34,473 nucleotides of DNA. It comes from an uncultured Sphingomonadales bacterium (lineage in GTDB: Bacteria > Pseudomonadota > Alphaproteobacteria > Sphingomonadales > CAKZYD01). The notes beneath the pieces are model-generated. The model searched no databases and had not been told where the DNA came from. It saw only the letters and a program-made list of their open reading frames with translations. The DNA lies in contig CAKZYD010000209.1 of NCBI GenBank assembly GCA_937884085.1, positions 1-34,473 of the forward strand. The letters run 5' to 3'. The position numbers and the translations under genes are program-made. Below, piece by piece: positions 15,588-24,489 of the stretch. Each line of letters begins with the position of its first letter. Position 1 is the stretch's first letter.

Positions 15588-17428
15588 ACCACAGGCTCCA
15601 AGGTCGTTTCATCTGGGGCGCCGCCGGGAACAACGCGAAAGACCGGGCCGTCCTTGGCGTCAAAGTCGCGGGACTTGACCGTGGAGACATAGTGGTAGCG
15701 CGCAATAGCCTCCTCCCGCGTCAACCGGATGGTGACATAGCCGCGGTCCTTGGCGTTCATGTATTTCACATCCGGTGAGGCGTCCTTTAATCCCGCTTCA
15801 ACGGTCTCCGGCGCGATAGGCAAATAGCCTTCGAACCCAGGGGATGAAACCGACGGTGTTGCCACTTCCCAGCCAACAGGCCCGCGCTTATCCGTTAGCT
15901 GGGAGACCCAGCTATTGTGCGTGTCGCCGGCTAAGACGATGAGATTTTTAGCAAATTGTCGGGCCTGATCAAACAGGCGTTGCCGCGCTGCCGGATAGCC
16001 GTCCCACGCGTCCATATTGAGGGGCAGACCAAAGGGCACCAGCTGCGCAACAGCGCGCAGACTTTCGCTCAGCGCGTTATCTTCGTCACTGGCATAGGTC
16101 CCAACGTCTTTTGGGATGAACACCTTGGCCATTAACACTTGCTGGGCCAAAATTTGCCATGGCTGTCCGCGTTTCTTGGAGCCTTCGAGCTGTGGGCCAA
16201 GCCAGGCTTCTTGTTCCTCGCCCAGCAACGTCCGGGCCGGCTCCTCCAGCTTTTCCTTAAAGCCGCCGACGTCGGGCAAATAAGTCAGATAAGGTGGTGC
16301 GTCTTTGGGGTCAAAAGTGCGAATAACATCCAGGTCGAGCAATGGCTTTGGCGGCTTTTCGCGCATATCAAAAGGCACCGCCAGTCGCTCGACTTTTGTG
16401 GCGGCCATAGTCGCTTGTGCATCCGGCGTGCGCAGCGGCTTTGGATTGTCCTGGTCGCTCACATCCACAGCGATGGTGCGCGGGTCAAAGTCGGTTGCGT
16501 AGTTCAGCTGCTTGTCGCGGCCCCATAGCCTTGTGTCCAACACCACGAGGCGGGCCAAATCGCCTAGATCGATGCTGCGCCAGGGCCGCCGCATATCCGC
16601 GCGGGTTGGCATCCACTCATCATAGGCCTTTAAGGCCGCATCCCGGCGCTCTTCAAACAGTCCTTCGGTGCCGGGTTGATGGTTTTCTGCGCCCGCAGAC
16701 CATGTATTATTGCTGATTTCATGGTCATCCCAAATTGCCACAAAGGGGTGGGCTTGATGGGCTGCTTGTAAGTCTGGATCTGACCGGTAGAGCGCATAGC
16801 GCTTGCGATAGTCTTGCAGCGTCAGGATTTCCGTTTCAGGGTCAGCGATGCGCCCCTTGGCTTCAACGGATGGGTCCGAATAGGTCCCCTTAGCATATTC
16901 ATAAATATAGTCGCCCAGATGCAGCACGATATCGATATCGGCATTGGCGGCGATTTGGCGATATACATGGAAGAAACCATAGGGATAGTTGGAGCATGAG
17001 CAGCTCGCAATGGTCATGCTCTCCACATCGCCCACTGGCAAGGTCATCGTGTGGCCAACGGGGGAGACTTGATCCAGCGCTTTGAAGCGGTAGACATAGC
17101 GTTTGCCCGGTTTGAGGCCGGACACATCGATTTTGACGGTATAATCACGGGCCGCGCTTGCCGTCCCCTTGCCTTCGGCCACAAGCGCGTCAAACGTGTC
17201 TGTTTCCGAGACTTCCCACGTGACTGGAATTGGCGCGTCAGCGGCGTCTACAGACACTCGCGTCCACAAGATCACGCGGTCTGAGAGTGGATCCCCGCTG
17301 GCAACACCGTGCTGGAAGATGGGAGCGGCTTCTAAAACTTCTTCCTGCGCACCGGCCGCCGCTGCGGCCGCGCCAAGCCCCATGGCTTGAAGCATGGCAC
17401 GGCGGCCAATTGTGAAGCGTGATGTCAT
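15584..17428 (-). CDS. phoD: PhoD-like alkaline phosphatase / phosphodiesterase
   Basis: Metal-dependent phosphoesterase exported by the Tat system that releases phosphate from phosphoesters outside the inner membrane. The N-terminus (GRRAMLQAMGLGAAAAAAG) fits a Tat signal in which RR precedes a hydrophobic stretch, and PhoD proteins are classic Tat substrates. A PhoD N-terminal domain follows (FQHGVASGDPLSDRVILWTR), then the metallophosphatase core with MTIASCSCSN, LHLGDYIYEY, IWDDHEISNN and VLAGDTHNSW. At 614 aa it is longer than Bacillus PhoD, within the family's range. AAGGA lies ten bases upstream of ATG 17428. It begins 13 bp after the receptor stop and is coupled to glpQ, giving a three-gene operon. 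Confidence 0.92.
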   Translation of the reverse strand: MTSRFTIGRRAMLQAMGLGAAAAAAGAQEEVLEAAPIFQHGVASGDPLSDRVILWTRVSVDAADAPIPVTWEVSETDTFDALVAEGKGTASAARDYTVKIDVSGLKPGKRYVYRFKALDQVSPVGHTMTLPVGDVESMTIASCSCSNYPYGFFHVYRQIAANADIDIVLHLGDYIYEYAKGTYSDPSVEAKGRIADPETEILTLQDYRKRYALYRSDPDLQAAHQAHPFVAIWDDHEISNNTWSAGAENHQPGTEGLFEERRDAALKAYDEWMPTRADMRRPWRSIDLGDLARLVVLDTRLWGRDKQLNYATDFDPRTIAVDVSDQDNPKPLRTPDAQATMAATKVERLAVPFDMREKPPKPLLDLDVIRTFDPKDAPPYLTYLPDVGGFKEKLEEPARTLLGEEQEAWLGPQLEGSKKRGQPWQILAQQVLMAKVFIPKDVGTYASDEDNALSESLRAVAQLVPFGLPLNMDAWDGYPAARQRLFDQARQFAKNLIVLAGDTHNSWVSQLTDKRGPVGWEVATPSVSSPGFEGYLPIAPETVEAGLKDASPDVKYMNAKDRGYVTIRLTREEAIARYHYVSTVKSRDFDAKDGPVFRVVPGGAPDETTLEPVV

Positions 17429-17441
17429 GGACTGAAGGTCC

Positions 17442-19861
17442 TTAAAAGCGTCCGGTCAGCTCAATGCCATATATGCGCGGTGCGCCAGGAATGAATGTTG
17501 GCCGACCGAACAGACCACCGGTATTACCGCCGTCAATCAAATACTCTTTGTCGAACATGTTGTTCACAAAAGCTTCAACCTGCCATCCGTCGTCGGTATC
17601 CTTAAGGCCCAAACGTGCATTGACCAGCGAATAGCTGTCTTCCTCAACGCCGGCGACATTCGGCTGTTCAAAGAATTTTTGCCCCTCAAACGTCCAAGTG
17701 AGCGAGCCAATAACCGCTACGTCATCGGTCAGGTCTTGCTCATAGAGCGCGCCAAGGGCTGCGGCCCAGCGTGGCTGCAACCGGAAGCGCTGCCCGGCCA
17801 AATTGCCATTTTGCGGATCATCATTGATTTCCGCGTCGATATAGGCTGCATTTCCAAAGAGCTGGAATTCCTCAGTGACCTGGGCTGAAAAATCCGTTTC
17901 AACACCCCAGTTGGTCGCCCCACTGGCGCTAGATGGGATGAACATGCCGACATTATCCGGATCAGGAATTGTAACCTGGAAGTTCTCATAGTCTTGGTAG
18001 AATATGCCGACGGTTGCAAACAGCCGATTGTCAAAGAAGTTACCTTTGATGCCACCTTCATAGTTCCAGATGATTTCGGCGGGAATGAAGGTTGCATCGG
18101 CAAATGGCGGTACGGTGACCGTATTGCCATTAATCTCGCGCATGTTTGCAGTCATGACGTCGATAACGTCCGAACGTCGCCCGCGTCCGGCCGTTGCATA
18201 AAAGCTGATGTCATCTGTCAAGCGATAGAGGACATTGGCGCGCAGCAACCAATCGGAATAATCTTGGGATACATCCAAAACTTCGCCATTCGTGTTGACT
18301 TCGCCCAGGGATAAAAAGCTGAGGGCCCCAGCAAGATCAGCTGCGCCCGGCACACCAGAATCAAGAAGGATGGGCGCAAGCTGTGAGTCCGTGATTTCTG
18401 CAAATGCGCCGCTTGTTCGGCTTTCATTCACATAACGCATACCAAGGCTGACTTCGAGCCGGTCGGTTACATTGACCGTCGCATCACCATAGAGGCTCCA
18501 GATGTCAAAGCTTCCGGTGTTGCCGGTGACTTGGCTATACGGGATTGCGCTCAGAAACCCGCCGGTGAGCAGAGATGTTGTGTTCAGCGCAGGTACGGAC
18601 CCATCAGGAGCAACACAGCTCCCCAAGGGGCTGCCAAACAAGGCATCTGTAAAGCATGTCAAAAACACCCCCTCCTCGGTGGCAAAGGGAATGCGCTGTG
18701 TGCCGTCTTCGTGAAAATAGCTGCCGCCGAAAAAGGCGGCGAGGCCTTCGCCTTCGTAATTCAGCCGGACTTCTTGGCTCCATTGATCACCGACTGAATC
18801 CTCGGTGAATTCCAAGTAAGGCGCGGCGCTGCCGTCCGCATCGAACACTTCAACACTGTCAAATTCACGGTAGTTGGTGATCGTTGTCAGTTTCCATTGC
18901 TCATTGAAGTCATAAGCAATGGTCAGGTTGATATCGAAGACCTCGCGGTCGAGGCCAAGCTCGGTGCCGCCCAAAATCTCTTCTGATTGTGGGCTGCCGG
19001 ACAGCGTTGCGCCATTAAAGATGTTGGTATCTCCATCCAGGCCTGGGAATGTCCCGGAAACAAAGGCCGTGCCTGGCGGTTTTTGTTGATCAAAGCTTCC
19101 GATAAGGTCGACGGTAAGATCTTCATTGGGGGTGAAGCGCAGGCTGGCGCGGAAAGCGAGCACGTCTTGGCCGTTCAAGGCGTCGCCGAACTCACTGGGA
19201 TCAAGGCTGCCTGGTCCAGGGAAATCGTTGGCGATAAAGCCGTCGCGCTGTTTGACCGAATAGGCAAAGCGGCCAGCAATGATGTCATTGCCCACATTGA
19301 TAAAGCCTTGGCTTTCTATGAGATCGAGATTGCCATAGGAGAAGGACGCTTCGCCAGAGATGCCAGGTTCTGGCTTGTTGGTGATCACGGAGATGGCGCC
19401 AATGGCAGCGGCGGTGCCGAACAAGGTTGATTGTGGCCCCTTCACAACCTCGACGCGCTCGATGTCAAACAGGTCGAAATAAGATCCGCGCGAGCGGCTC
19501 ACATCCACACCATTATAGTAGATAGAGACCCGTGGTGCGATTTGCGCTGAGCCTGAGTCGGAGGTGATGCCCCGGATGACGAAGCCTGGATTGTTTGGGC
19601 TTGCTCATGAACCGTACGGCCAGGAATGAAGGGCGAGATTTCCTCAAATTCCGTCGCGTTGAGGCGGGTCAACAGATCGCCGGTTAACGCTGACACCGTA
19701 ACAGGCACATCTTTGAGGGATTGTTCGCGCTTTTGCGCGGTGATGAAGATCTCTTCAAGCGCGTTCACTTCGCCTTGGGCAGATGCAATGGCGGGAAGAG
19801 ATGTGCTGGCGAGTACAGTGCTCGCGATAAAAAGGGACCGATTCAAGGACATCTGGGGCAT
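17442..19861 (-). pseudogene. TonB-dependent outer-membrane receptor, interrupted by one frameshift
   Basis: Encoded in two tracked pieces, 19499-19861 and 17442-19508. The first gives a signal peptide, a TonB-box-like EEIFITAQKREQ and the start of the plug, then leaves frame after VHEQA. The second frame stays open upstream of its tracked Met and reads NNPGFVIRGITSDSGSAQ, the exact continuation of a plug domain. Inserting one base at the CCC run (plus-strand GGG 19597-19599) restores a single ~806-aa receptor with plug signature VEVVKGPQSTLFG and a barrel ending in phenylalanine (GRF). A lone one-base gap at a homopolymer with no other damage suggests a sequencing error or a very recent mutation. 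Substrate is unknown; the operon suggests phosphoesters. The start at ATG 19861 has AGGAG ten bases upstream. Confidence 0.85.
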
Positions 19862-19935
19862 TGGGCGGGCTCTCCTGCTTCATCATTTTTTGTGTGCATA
19901 GCATATGCGTTTGCGCGGGGTATGCGATGCGGGTG

Positions 19936-19964
19936 ATGACGAGAAGATGACAAGGGCATGAAAA
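19936..19964 (-). promoter_or_regulatory. PHO-box-like array of three heptamers
   Basis: On the minus strand, three direct heptamers recur every 11 bases: TTTTCAT, TTGTCAT and TCGTCAT, separated by GCCC and CTTC. The PhoB site is built from CTGTCAT-like heptamers with 4-base spacers (11-bp period), so the two best units match at about 11 of 14 positions. The array points toward the receptor-phoD-glpQ operon and ends about 75 bases before its start codon, a suitable position for PhoB activation at a -35 region. The rest of the 266-bp gap (19862-20127) should also hold the promoter of the HIG1 operon, which I cannot place. Confidence 0.6.
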
Positions 19965-20127
19965 TTTTGTCGCGTTGCAGAACTGTCACGTTAGGCAAGA
20001 CTGTGCATACGCCTTGTTCCGTTTGGATTGGCAAGGCACGACATGCGACGGTTTAACAGCCTCGCAAGTTTTGCAATTCCGGTCGAAGTGCACCATATCC
20101 CTGTGACAGTGAGAAAGGATTTCTATC

Positions 20128-20316
20128 ATGATGCTCGTGCTGGTCATTGCAGCTGCGGTCTTGACCGCCGGAATTCTTGTGACAGGAATCATTCAAATGG
20201 CGCGCGGCACAGACGTGACCGGAAAAACCTCAAATAAGCTGATGCAAGCCCGTGTGGTTGCGCAGGCCGTCACTGTGGTCTTGGTCATGATCATGCTTGC
20301 GCTCGCCGCAACATAG
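20128..20316 (+). CDS. Twin transmembrane helix small protein (HIG1 domain)
   Basis: A 62-aa membrane protein with two helices (about residues 3-23 and 43-60) joined by the HIG1-domain loop ARGTDVTGKTSNKLMQARV. In mitochondria, HIG1 proteins stabilise respiratory complexes and supercomplexes; alphaproteobacterial members such as this are thought related, but their role is largely untested. AAAGGA lies eight bases upstream of the ATG. It heads a run of co-oriented genes (adenosyltransferase, etfB, etfA), and this order recurs in alphaproteobacteria, which supports both the reading frame and a link to electron transport. Confidence 0.87.
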   Translation: MMLVLVIAAAVLTAGILVTGIIQMARGTDVTGKTSNKLMQARVVAQAVTVVLVMIMLALAAT

Positions 20317-20361
20317 CCGGCTCACACACTCTTCTTCATCTCTAGCGCAGGGGTCCAGCTC

Positions 20362-20928
20362 ATGGTCGAACTGACCAAAATTTATACAAAAGGCGGCGAT
20401 AAAGGGAAAACCTCCCTTGTTGACGGTTCTCGCCGCGAAAAACACGACCCGCGGATCGATGCCTATGGCACCGTCGATGAAACCAATAGCATCATCGGTT
20501 TGGTTCGCCTGCAAACCTCTGATGCGGTGGATGAGATGCTGTCGCGCATCCAGAACGACCTCTTTGATGTCGGCGCGGACTTGGCCACACCAGGCGAAAA
20601 TTTCGAAGGCGGCGAGATGGAGCTGCGCATCCAGCCAATTCAGGTCGAGCGTCTTGAAGCAGAGATTGACACAATGAACGCTGCCCTGGAGCCGCTAAAA
20701 AGCTTTGTCCTTCCAGGCGGCGAACCGGCAGCCGCACATCTCCATCTCGCGCGCACTGTCGCGCGGCGGGCAGAGCGGGCCATCACCTTGGCGATGCAGT
20801 CAGAACCAATCAACCCAGTGGCTCTTCGCTACCTCAATCGCTTATCGGACCATTTCTTCGTCCTGAGCCGCTATATCAACGCCCAAGGTAGCGGCGATGT
20901 TTTGTGGGTACCGGGCGCGAACCGCTAG
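20362..20928 (+). CDS. Cob(I)yrinic acid a,c-diamide / cob(I)alamin adenosyltransferase (PduO type)
   Basis: Transfers the 5'-deoxyadenosyl group of ATP to reduced cobalamin, making coenzyme B12. The 188-aa product is a single PduO/MMAB-type domain. The N-terminal ATP-binding segment (YTKGGDKGKTSLVDGSRR) is followed by the DAYGTVDETNS motif, and near the C-terminus RYLNRLSDHFFVLSRYIN holds the conserved arginine and aspartate-serine residues. The start follows the HIG1 gene by 45 bp. It is the likely source of cofactor for the NrdJ reductase in this window and for any methylmalonyl-CoA mutase elsewhere in the genome. Family assignment is firm. Confidence 0.93.
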   Translation: MVELTKIYTKGGDKGKTSLVDGSRREKHDPRIDAYGTVDETNSIIGLVRLQTSDAVDEMLSRIQNDLFDVGADLATPGENFEGGEMELRIQPIQVERLEAEIDTMNAALEPLKSFVLPGGEPAAAHLHLARTVARRAERAITLAMQSEPINPVALRYLNRLSDHFFVLSRYINAQGSGDVLWVPGANR

Positions 20929-21063
20929 AGTATTTCGCTCGCTTCACGTCAATTGGTCAGGTGATTTGACGGGGGTAGAGCGCTAGGCTATGCCAACGCG
21001 TCACATTTCATAAGTCTAAAAAGCAGATTAAACCCCGAAAAGATCGAAGGGAGATAGTGAACA

Positions 21064-21813
21064 ATGAAGGTGCTTGTGCCCGTCAAACGGGTTGTCGACT
21101 ACAATGTCAAAGTGCGGGTGAAGGCTGATCAAAGCGGCGTTGAGCTTGCCAATGTAAAAATGTCCATGAACCCCTTTGACGAAATCGCTGTCGAAGAGGC
21201 CGTGCGTCTCAAAGAAAAAGGCGCGGCCACTGAGATTGTTCTGGTCTCGGTGGGTCCAAAACAAGCGCAAGAGACGATCCGCACCGGCCTTGCCATGGGC
21301 GCCGACCGCGGCATCCTCGTCATAAGCGATGAGGCGGATGTTGAGCCGCTGGCGGTCGCCAAAGTGCTGAAAGGCATCGTGGCTGACGAAGACCCGCAGC
21401 TTGTCATCATGGGCAAACAAGCCATTGATAACGATGCCAATCAAACCGGCCAAATGCTCGCTGCGCTGCTGGATTATCCACAAGCGACTTTCGCCTCGGA
21501 AGTTGTGCCGGGCGATGGCGATGTCACCGTCACGCGCGAAGTTGATGGCGGCCTTGAAACAGTAAAGCTATCCCTGCCGGCGATTGTCACGACTGACCTG
21601 CGCCTTAATGAGCCGCGCTATGCCTCCCTGCCGAACATCATGAAAGCCAAGAAGAAGCCGATTGATGAGAAAACCGCTGCCGATTACGGCGTTGATATCA
21701 CGCCGCAACTGGCCACGCTAAAAGTCACCGAGCCGCCAAAGCGCGAGGCTGGCATCAAAGTTGAAGACGTGAACGCGCTCCTAGACGCGCTGAAAAAAGA
21801 GGGAGTCCTCTGA
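21064..21813 (+). CDS. etfB: Electron transfer flavoprotein beta subunit
   Basis: AMP-binding beta subunit of ETF, the soluble heterodimer that takes electrons from acyl-CoA and related dehydrogenases and passes them to ETF:ubiquinone oxidoreductase. The 249-aa length is standard. The start [20 protein letters not shown], the [18 protein letters not shown] stretch and the [20 protein letters not shown] segment are ETF-beta signatures. GGGAG lies ten bases before ATG 21064. The gap to etfA is one base, with the etfA ribosome site inside the end of this gene, so the subunits are coupled. Confidence 0.96.
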   Translation: MKVLVPVKRVVDYNVKVRVKADQSGVELANVKMSMNPFDEIAVEEAVRLKEKGAATEIVLVSVGPKQAQETIRTGLAMGADRGILVISDEADVEPLAVAKVLKGIVADEDPQLVIMGKQAIDNDANQTGQMLAALLDYPQATFASEVVPGDGDVTVTREVDGGLETVKLSLPAIVTTDLRLNEPRYASLPNIMKAKKKPIDEKTAADYGVDITPQLATLKVTEPPKREAGIKVEDVNALLDALKKEGVL

Positions 21814-21814
21814 G

Positions 21815-22744
21815 ATGACAATTCTTGTTTTTGCTGATCATGACAATGCAAGCTTGCGCGATGGCACGCTGAATGTGGTCACAGCCGCCGCTGCCATCGA
21901 TAGCGATGTCCATGTTCTAGTGGCGGGGAAAGACTGCGGCCCCGCAGCGGATGCGGCCGCTAAAGTGGCTGGCGTCTCCAAAGTGCTCGTTGCGGATGAT
22001 GCGATCTATGAGCATAATCTTGCCGAAAACATCGCCCCTCTGATTTTGGGCCTGATGGATGGCTATGACGGTATTTTAGCTGCCGCCAATACCACGGGTA
22101 AGAACGTGCTTCCGCGTGTCGCCGCCAAGCTCGATGTGCCGCAAATTTCTGACATTACCGCTGTAGTTGATGCCACGACCTTTGAGCGCCCGATTTATGC
22201 CGGCAATGCCATCGCAACCGTGCAAACAAGTGCGCCCAAGAAGGTGATTACGGTACGGACCACCGGGTTTGATAAAGCGGATGCCGAAGGCGGCAGCGCA
22301 GCCGTTGAAGCAGTCACTGCCGGCGCCGACTCAGGCAAATCCAGCTTCATTGGTCAAGAGCTTTCCAAGTCGGATCGTCCGGAACTGACCAGTGCAGACG
22401 TGATTGTTTCCGGCGGTCGCGGCATGGGCTCTGGCGAAAACTTCAACATTATTGAAGCGCTTGCCGACAAGCTGAATGCGGCTGTCGGTGCATCTCGGGC
22501 TGCGGTTGATGCTGGGTTTGTGCCCAACGACTACCAAGTTGGCCAAACCGGCAAGAATGTAGCCCCGCAGCTATATATCGCCGTTGGGATTTCCGGCGCC
22601 ATTCAGCATTTGGCCGGCATGAAAGATTCCAAGATCATTGTCGCGATCAATAAAGACGAGGAAGCGCCCATCTTCTCCGTGGCCGATTATGGCCTGGTGG
22701 CTGACCTGTTTGAGGCTGTTCCAGAGCTCACGTCGAAGATCTGA
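21815..22744 (+). CDS. etfA: Electron transfer flavoprotein alpha subunit
   Basis: FAD-binding alpha subunit of ETF, 309 aa, the usual length. The N-terminal domain packs against EtfB. The C-terminal FAD domain shows [23 protein letters not shown], the conserved [13 protein letters not shown], and the FAD-contact region [34 protein letters not shown] nine bases upstream lies within etfB. Together with the downstream dehydrogenase this points to acyl-CoA oxidation. Confidence 0.96.
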   Translation: MTILVFADHDNASLRDGTLNVVTAAAAIDSDVHVLVAGKDCGPAADAAAKVAGVSKVLVADDAIYEHNLAENIAPLILGLMDGYDGILAAANTTGKNVLPRVAAKLDVPQISDITAVVDATTFERPIYAGNAIATVQTSAPKKVITVRTTGFDKADAEGGSAAVEAVTAGADSGKSSFIGQELSKSDRPELTSADVIVSGGRGMGSGENFNIIEALADKLNAAVGASRAAVDAGFVPNDYQVGQTGKNVAPQLYIAVGISGAIQHLAGMKDSKIIVAINKDEEAPIFSVADYGLVADLFEAVPELTSKI

Positions 22745-22761
22745 CGTTCGGATTAGATGTG

Positions 22762-22778
22762 CGGCTGTCATACAGCCG
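22762..22778 (+). other. Short perfect hairpin between etfA and hbd
   Basis: A 7-bp stem with 3-base loop, CGGCTGT-CAT-ACAGCCG, starts 17 bases after the etfA stop. No T-run follows on the plus strand (the next bases are TAAGAAAACC), so it is not a standard terminator. It could protect the 3' end of the etf message or act with Rho. Confidence 0.45.
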
Positions 22779-22892
22779 TAAGAAAACCATTGCGCTGGGC
22801 GAGTTGGCAGGTTAGCCACTCGCCCCAGTCTTGTGCGTTGCAGCGAAATCGCTAGCATGCCGGAGGTTGAAAAAGAGTGGGGTGGTCCTCTC

Positions 22893-23765
22893 ATGAAGAG
22901 TATGGGTGTCATCGGTGCTGGCCAAATGGGCAATGGAATTGCGCATGTGGCGGCGCTTGCCGGTCTGGATGTCGTGATGTCTGACCTGGACTTGGACCGC
23001 GCCAAGGCCGGGAAAGACAAAATTGCCCGTAACATGCAGCGGCAAGTCGCTAAACAGTTGATTACCCCTGATGAAATGAACGCTGGGCTTGCCCGCATTG
23101 AGCCGATTGATGCCATTTCAGCGATGTCTCATGTGGATATTGCGGTCGAAGCCGCCACAGAGGCCGAAGAGGTTAAAAAGAAGATTTTCGAAATCCTCTG
23201 CAAAGACCTCAACGAAGGCGCGGTCATTGCGACAAACACATCCTCGCTGTCCATCACGCGCTTAGCCTCTGTCACAGACCGGCCTGAGAAGTTCATGGGC
23301 ATGCACTTCATGAACCCCGTCCCATTGATGAAGCTGGTGGAAGTCATCCGCGGCATTCAGACGGACCAAGAGACCTTTGCCTCTGTCACGGCCCTTGCCA
23401 AGGACATGGGCAAAGTCGTCGTCAATTCGGAAGACTTTCCCGCGTTTATCGTGAACCGCATCTTGGTTCCCATGATCAATGAGGCGGTTTACACGCTTTA
23501 TGAAGGTGTTGGCTCTGTTGCGTCGATTGATGCAGCCATGAAGCTAGGCGCAACCCACCCTATGGGACCCTTGCAGCTGGCTGACTTCATTGGCCTCGAT
23601 ACCTGCCTGAGCATCATGCAGGTGCTCTATGAGGGCCTGGCCGATTCCAAATACCGCCCCTGCCCATTGCTCGTAAAATATGTGGAAGCGGGCTGGCTTG
23701 GCCAAAAAGCCCGGCGCGGCTTTTATGATTATCGCGGTGACGGCGAGCCAGAGCCGACGCGCTAA
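22893..23765 (+). CDS. 3-hydroxybutyryl-CoA dehydrogenase
   Basis: NAD-dependent oxidoreductase interconverting 3-hydroxybutyryl-CoA and acetoacetyl-CoA, in fatty-acid or polyhydroxybutyrate-related metabolism. Starting at ATG 22893 gives 290 aa, typical, and puts the Rossmann motif GVIGAGQMGNGIA directly at the N-terminus; the tracked start at 22833 adds 20 residues without family support, and no start here has a strong ribosome site. The catalytic segment MGMHFMNPVPLMKLVEVIRG contains the conserved histidine and asparagine, and the C-terminal domain has GATHPMGPLQLADFIGLD. It follows etfBA after 148 bp. The gene ends just before an intergenic repeat element. Confidence 0.94.
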   Translation: MKSMGVIGAGQMGNGIAHVAALAGLDVVMSDLDLDRAKAGKDKIARNMQRQVAKQLITPDEMNAGLARIEPIDAISAMSHVDIAVEAATEAEEVKKKIFEILCKDLNEGAVIATNTSSLSITRLASVTDRPEKFMGMHFMNPVPLMKLVEVIRGIQTDQETFASVTALAKDMGKVVVNSEDFPAFIVNRILVPMINEAVYTLYEGVGSVASIDAAMKLGATHPMGPLQLADFIGLDTCLSIMQVLYEGLADSKYRPCPLLVKYVEAGWLGQKARRGFYDYRGDGEPEPTR

Positions 23766-23781
23766 AGTCTTCCAAGCCGCC

Positions 23782-23857
23782 ATCCCGGACTTGATCCGGG
23801 ATCTCGTGCCGCGAAAGGCTCAGGTGGTTGAACGAGGTCCTGAATCAAGTTCAGGAC
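23782..23857. repeat. Two-hairpin intergenic repeat element, copy 1
   Basis: A 76-bp unit with two palindromic hairpins, CCCGGACTTGATCCGGG and GTCCTGAA...TTCAGGAC, 55 bases apart start to start. It shares 68 of 76 positions by eye with the copy at 29878-29953. It lies between convergent genes (the dehydrogenase on plus, the TlpA gene on minus) and could form the 3' end of both transcripts. Confidence 0.88.
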
Positions 23858-23878
23858 AGCGGCTGTTATTCCGCAGCC

Positions 23879-24451
23879 CTAACGTCTAAACGGGTTTTTC
23901 TTATCAGAAATCGCTACCGCGAAGGCGATAGCCATATCATAGTCCCAATCTGCCTCGCCATAGAGCACAGCCACCATCAGGCCGTCTGCATTTACAGCGA
24001 CGGTGATGGGCACGCCGCTGGCCTCTAGGGCCACTGGCAGACCTTGCATAGGGTCGCGCAGTAAGATGAGCGTTTCGCCTGCTTTTTCCTCCAGAAAAGC
24101 CGCGATCTTCTCCGGGCGTCCGCGTTCAATGTTGAGGGCATAGACCGGAAGGTCCGTAATTTCACTCAGCCGTGCAAGGGCAGGCAGCTCTTTCACGCAC
24201 GGCGCGCACCAGGTGGCCCAGAGATTGATAAGCGCCGGACCAGGGACAGCTTCAGAGAGCGGTACCTCTTCATCGCCGGTGCCTGGGCGTATCATCAGGT
24301 CTGGCAGGGGCTTTGGCGTATCAAAAACCTCCAGTTTCTCTAGCGGACCGGTGGCAAAGTCTTGTAGCTCTTGCTCACCCGCGCTATCGGAAGGGCCATC
24401 GCAGGCCGCTAGACACAGCGCTGCAAGAAAAGGGATGAGAAAGCGGCTCAT
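23879..24451 (-). CDS. TlpA-like thioredoxin-fold lipoprotein
   Basis: A 190-aa TlpA/ResA-type thiol-disulfide protein anchored in the periplasm. I start at ATG 24451, which gives the lipoprotein signal MSRFLIPFLAALCLAACDGP with a clear LAAC lipobox; the tracked start adds 12 residues that spoil it. The thioredoxin fold starts near residue 80, with redox motif NLWATWCAPCVKELPAL (CAPC), cis-proline region GVPITVAVN and a strand ADGLMVAVLYGE. Such proteins reduce disulfides, for example in cytochrome c or copper-centre assembly. It is divergent from argH with a 38-bp gap, an arrangement familiar in alphaproteobacteria. Confidence 0.88.
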   Translation of the reverse strand: MSRFLIPFLAALCLAACDGPSDSAGEQELQDFATGPLEKLEVFDTPKPLPDLMIRPGTGDEEVPLSEAVPGPALINLWATWCAPCVKELPALARLSEITDLPVYALNIERGRPEKIAAFLEEKAGETLILLRDPMQGLPVALEASGVPITVAVNADGLMVAVLYGEADWDYDMAIAFAVAISDKKNPFRR

Positions 24452-24489
24452 AGGGTCTCTTTTTGTACGGCAAGGATTGGCACTCATAC

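Noticed and set aside
19590-19605. Programmed -1 frameshift in the TonB receptor
   Set aside because: In the initial frame the codons are GCC CAA ACA, so the slippery heptamer C CCA AAC is not in the phase needed, and no downstream structure is obvious.
19983-19989. Lone CTGTCAC PHO half-site facing the HIG1 operon
   Set aside because: No partner at 11-bp spacing; the next CTGTGCA is 18 bases away start to start.
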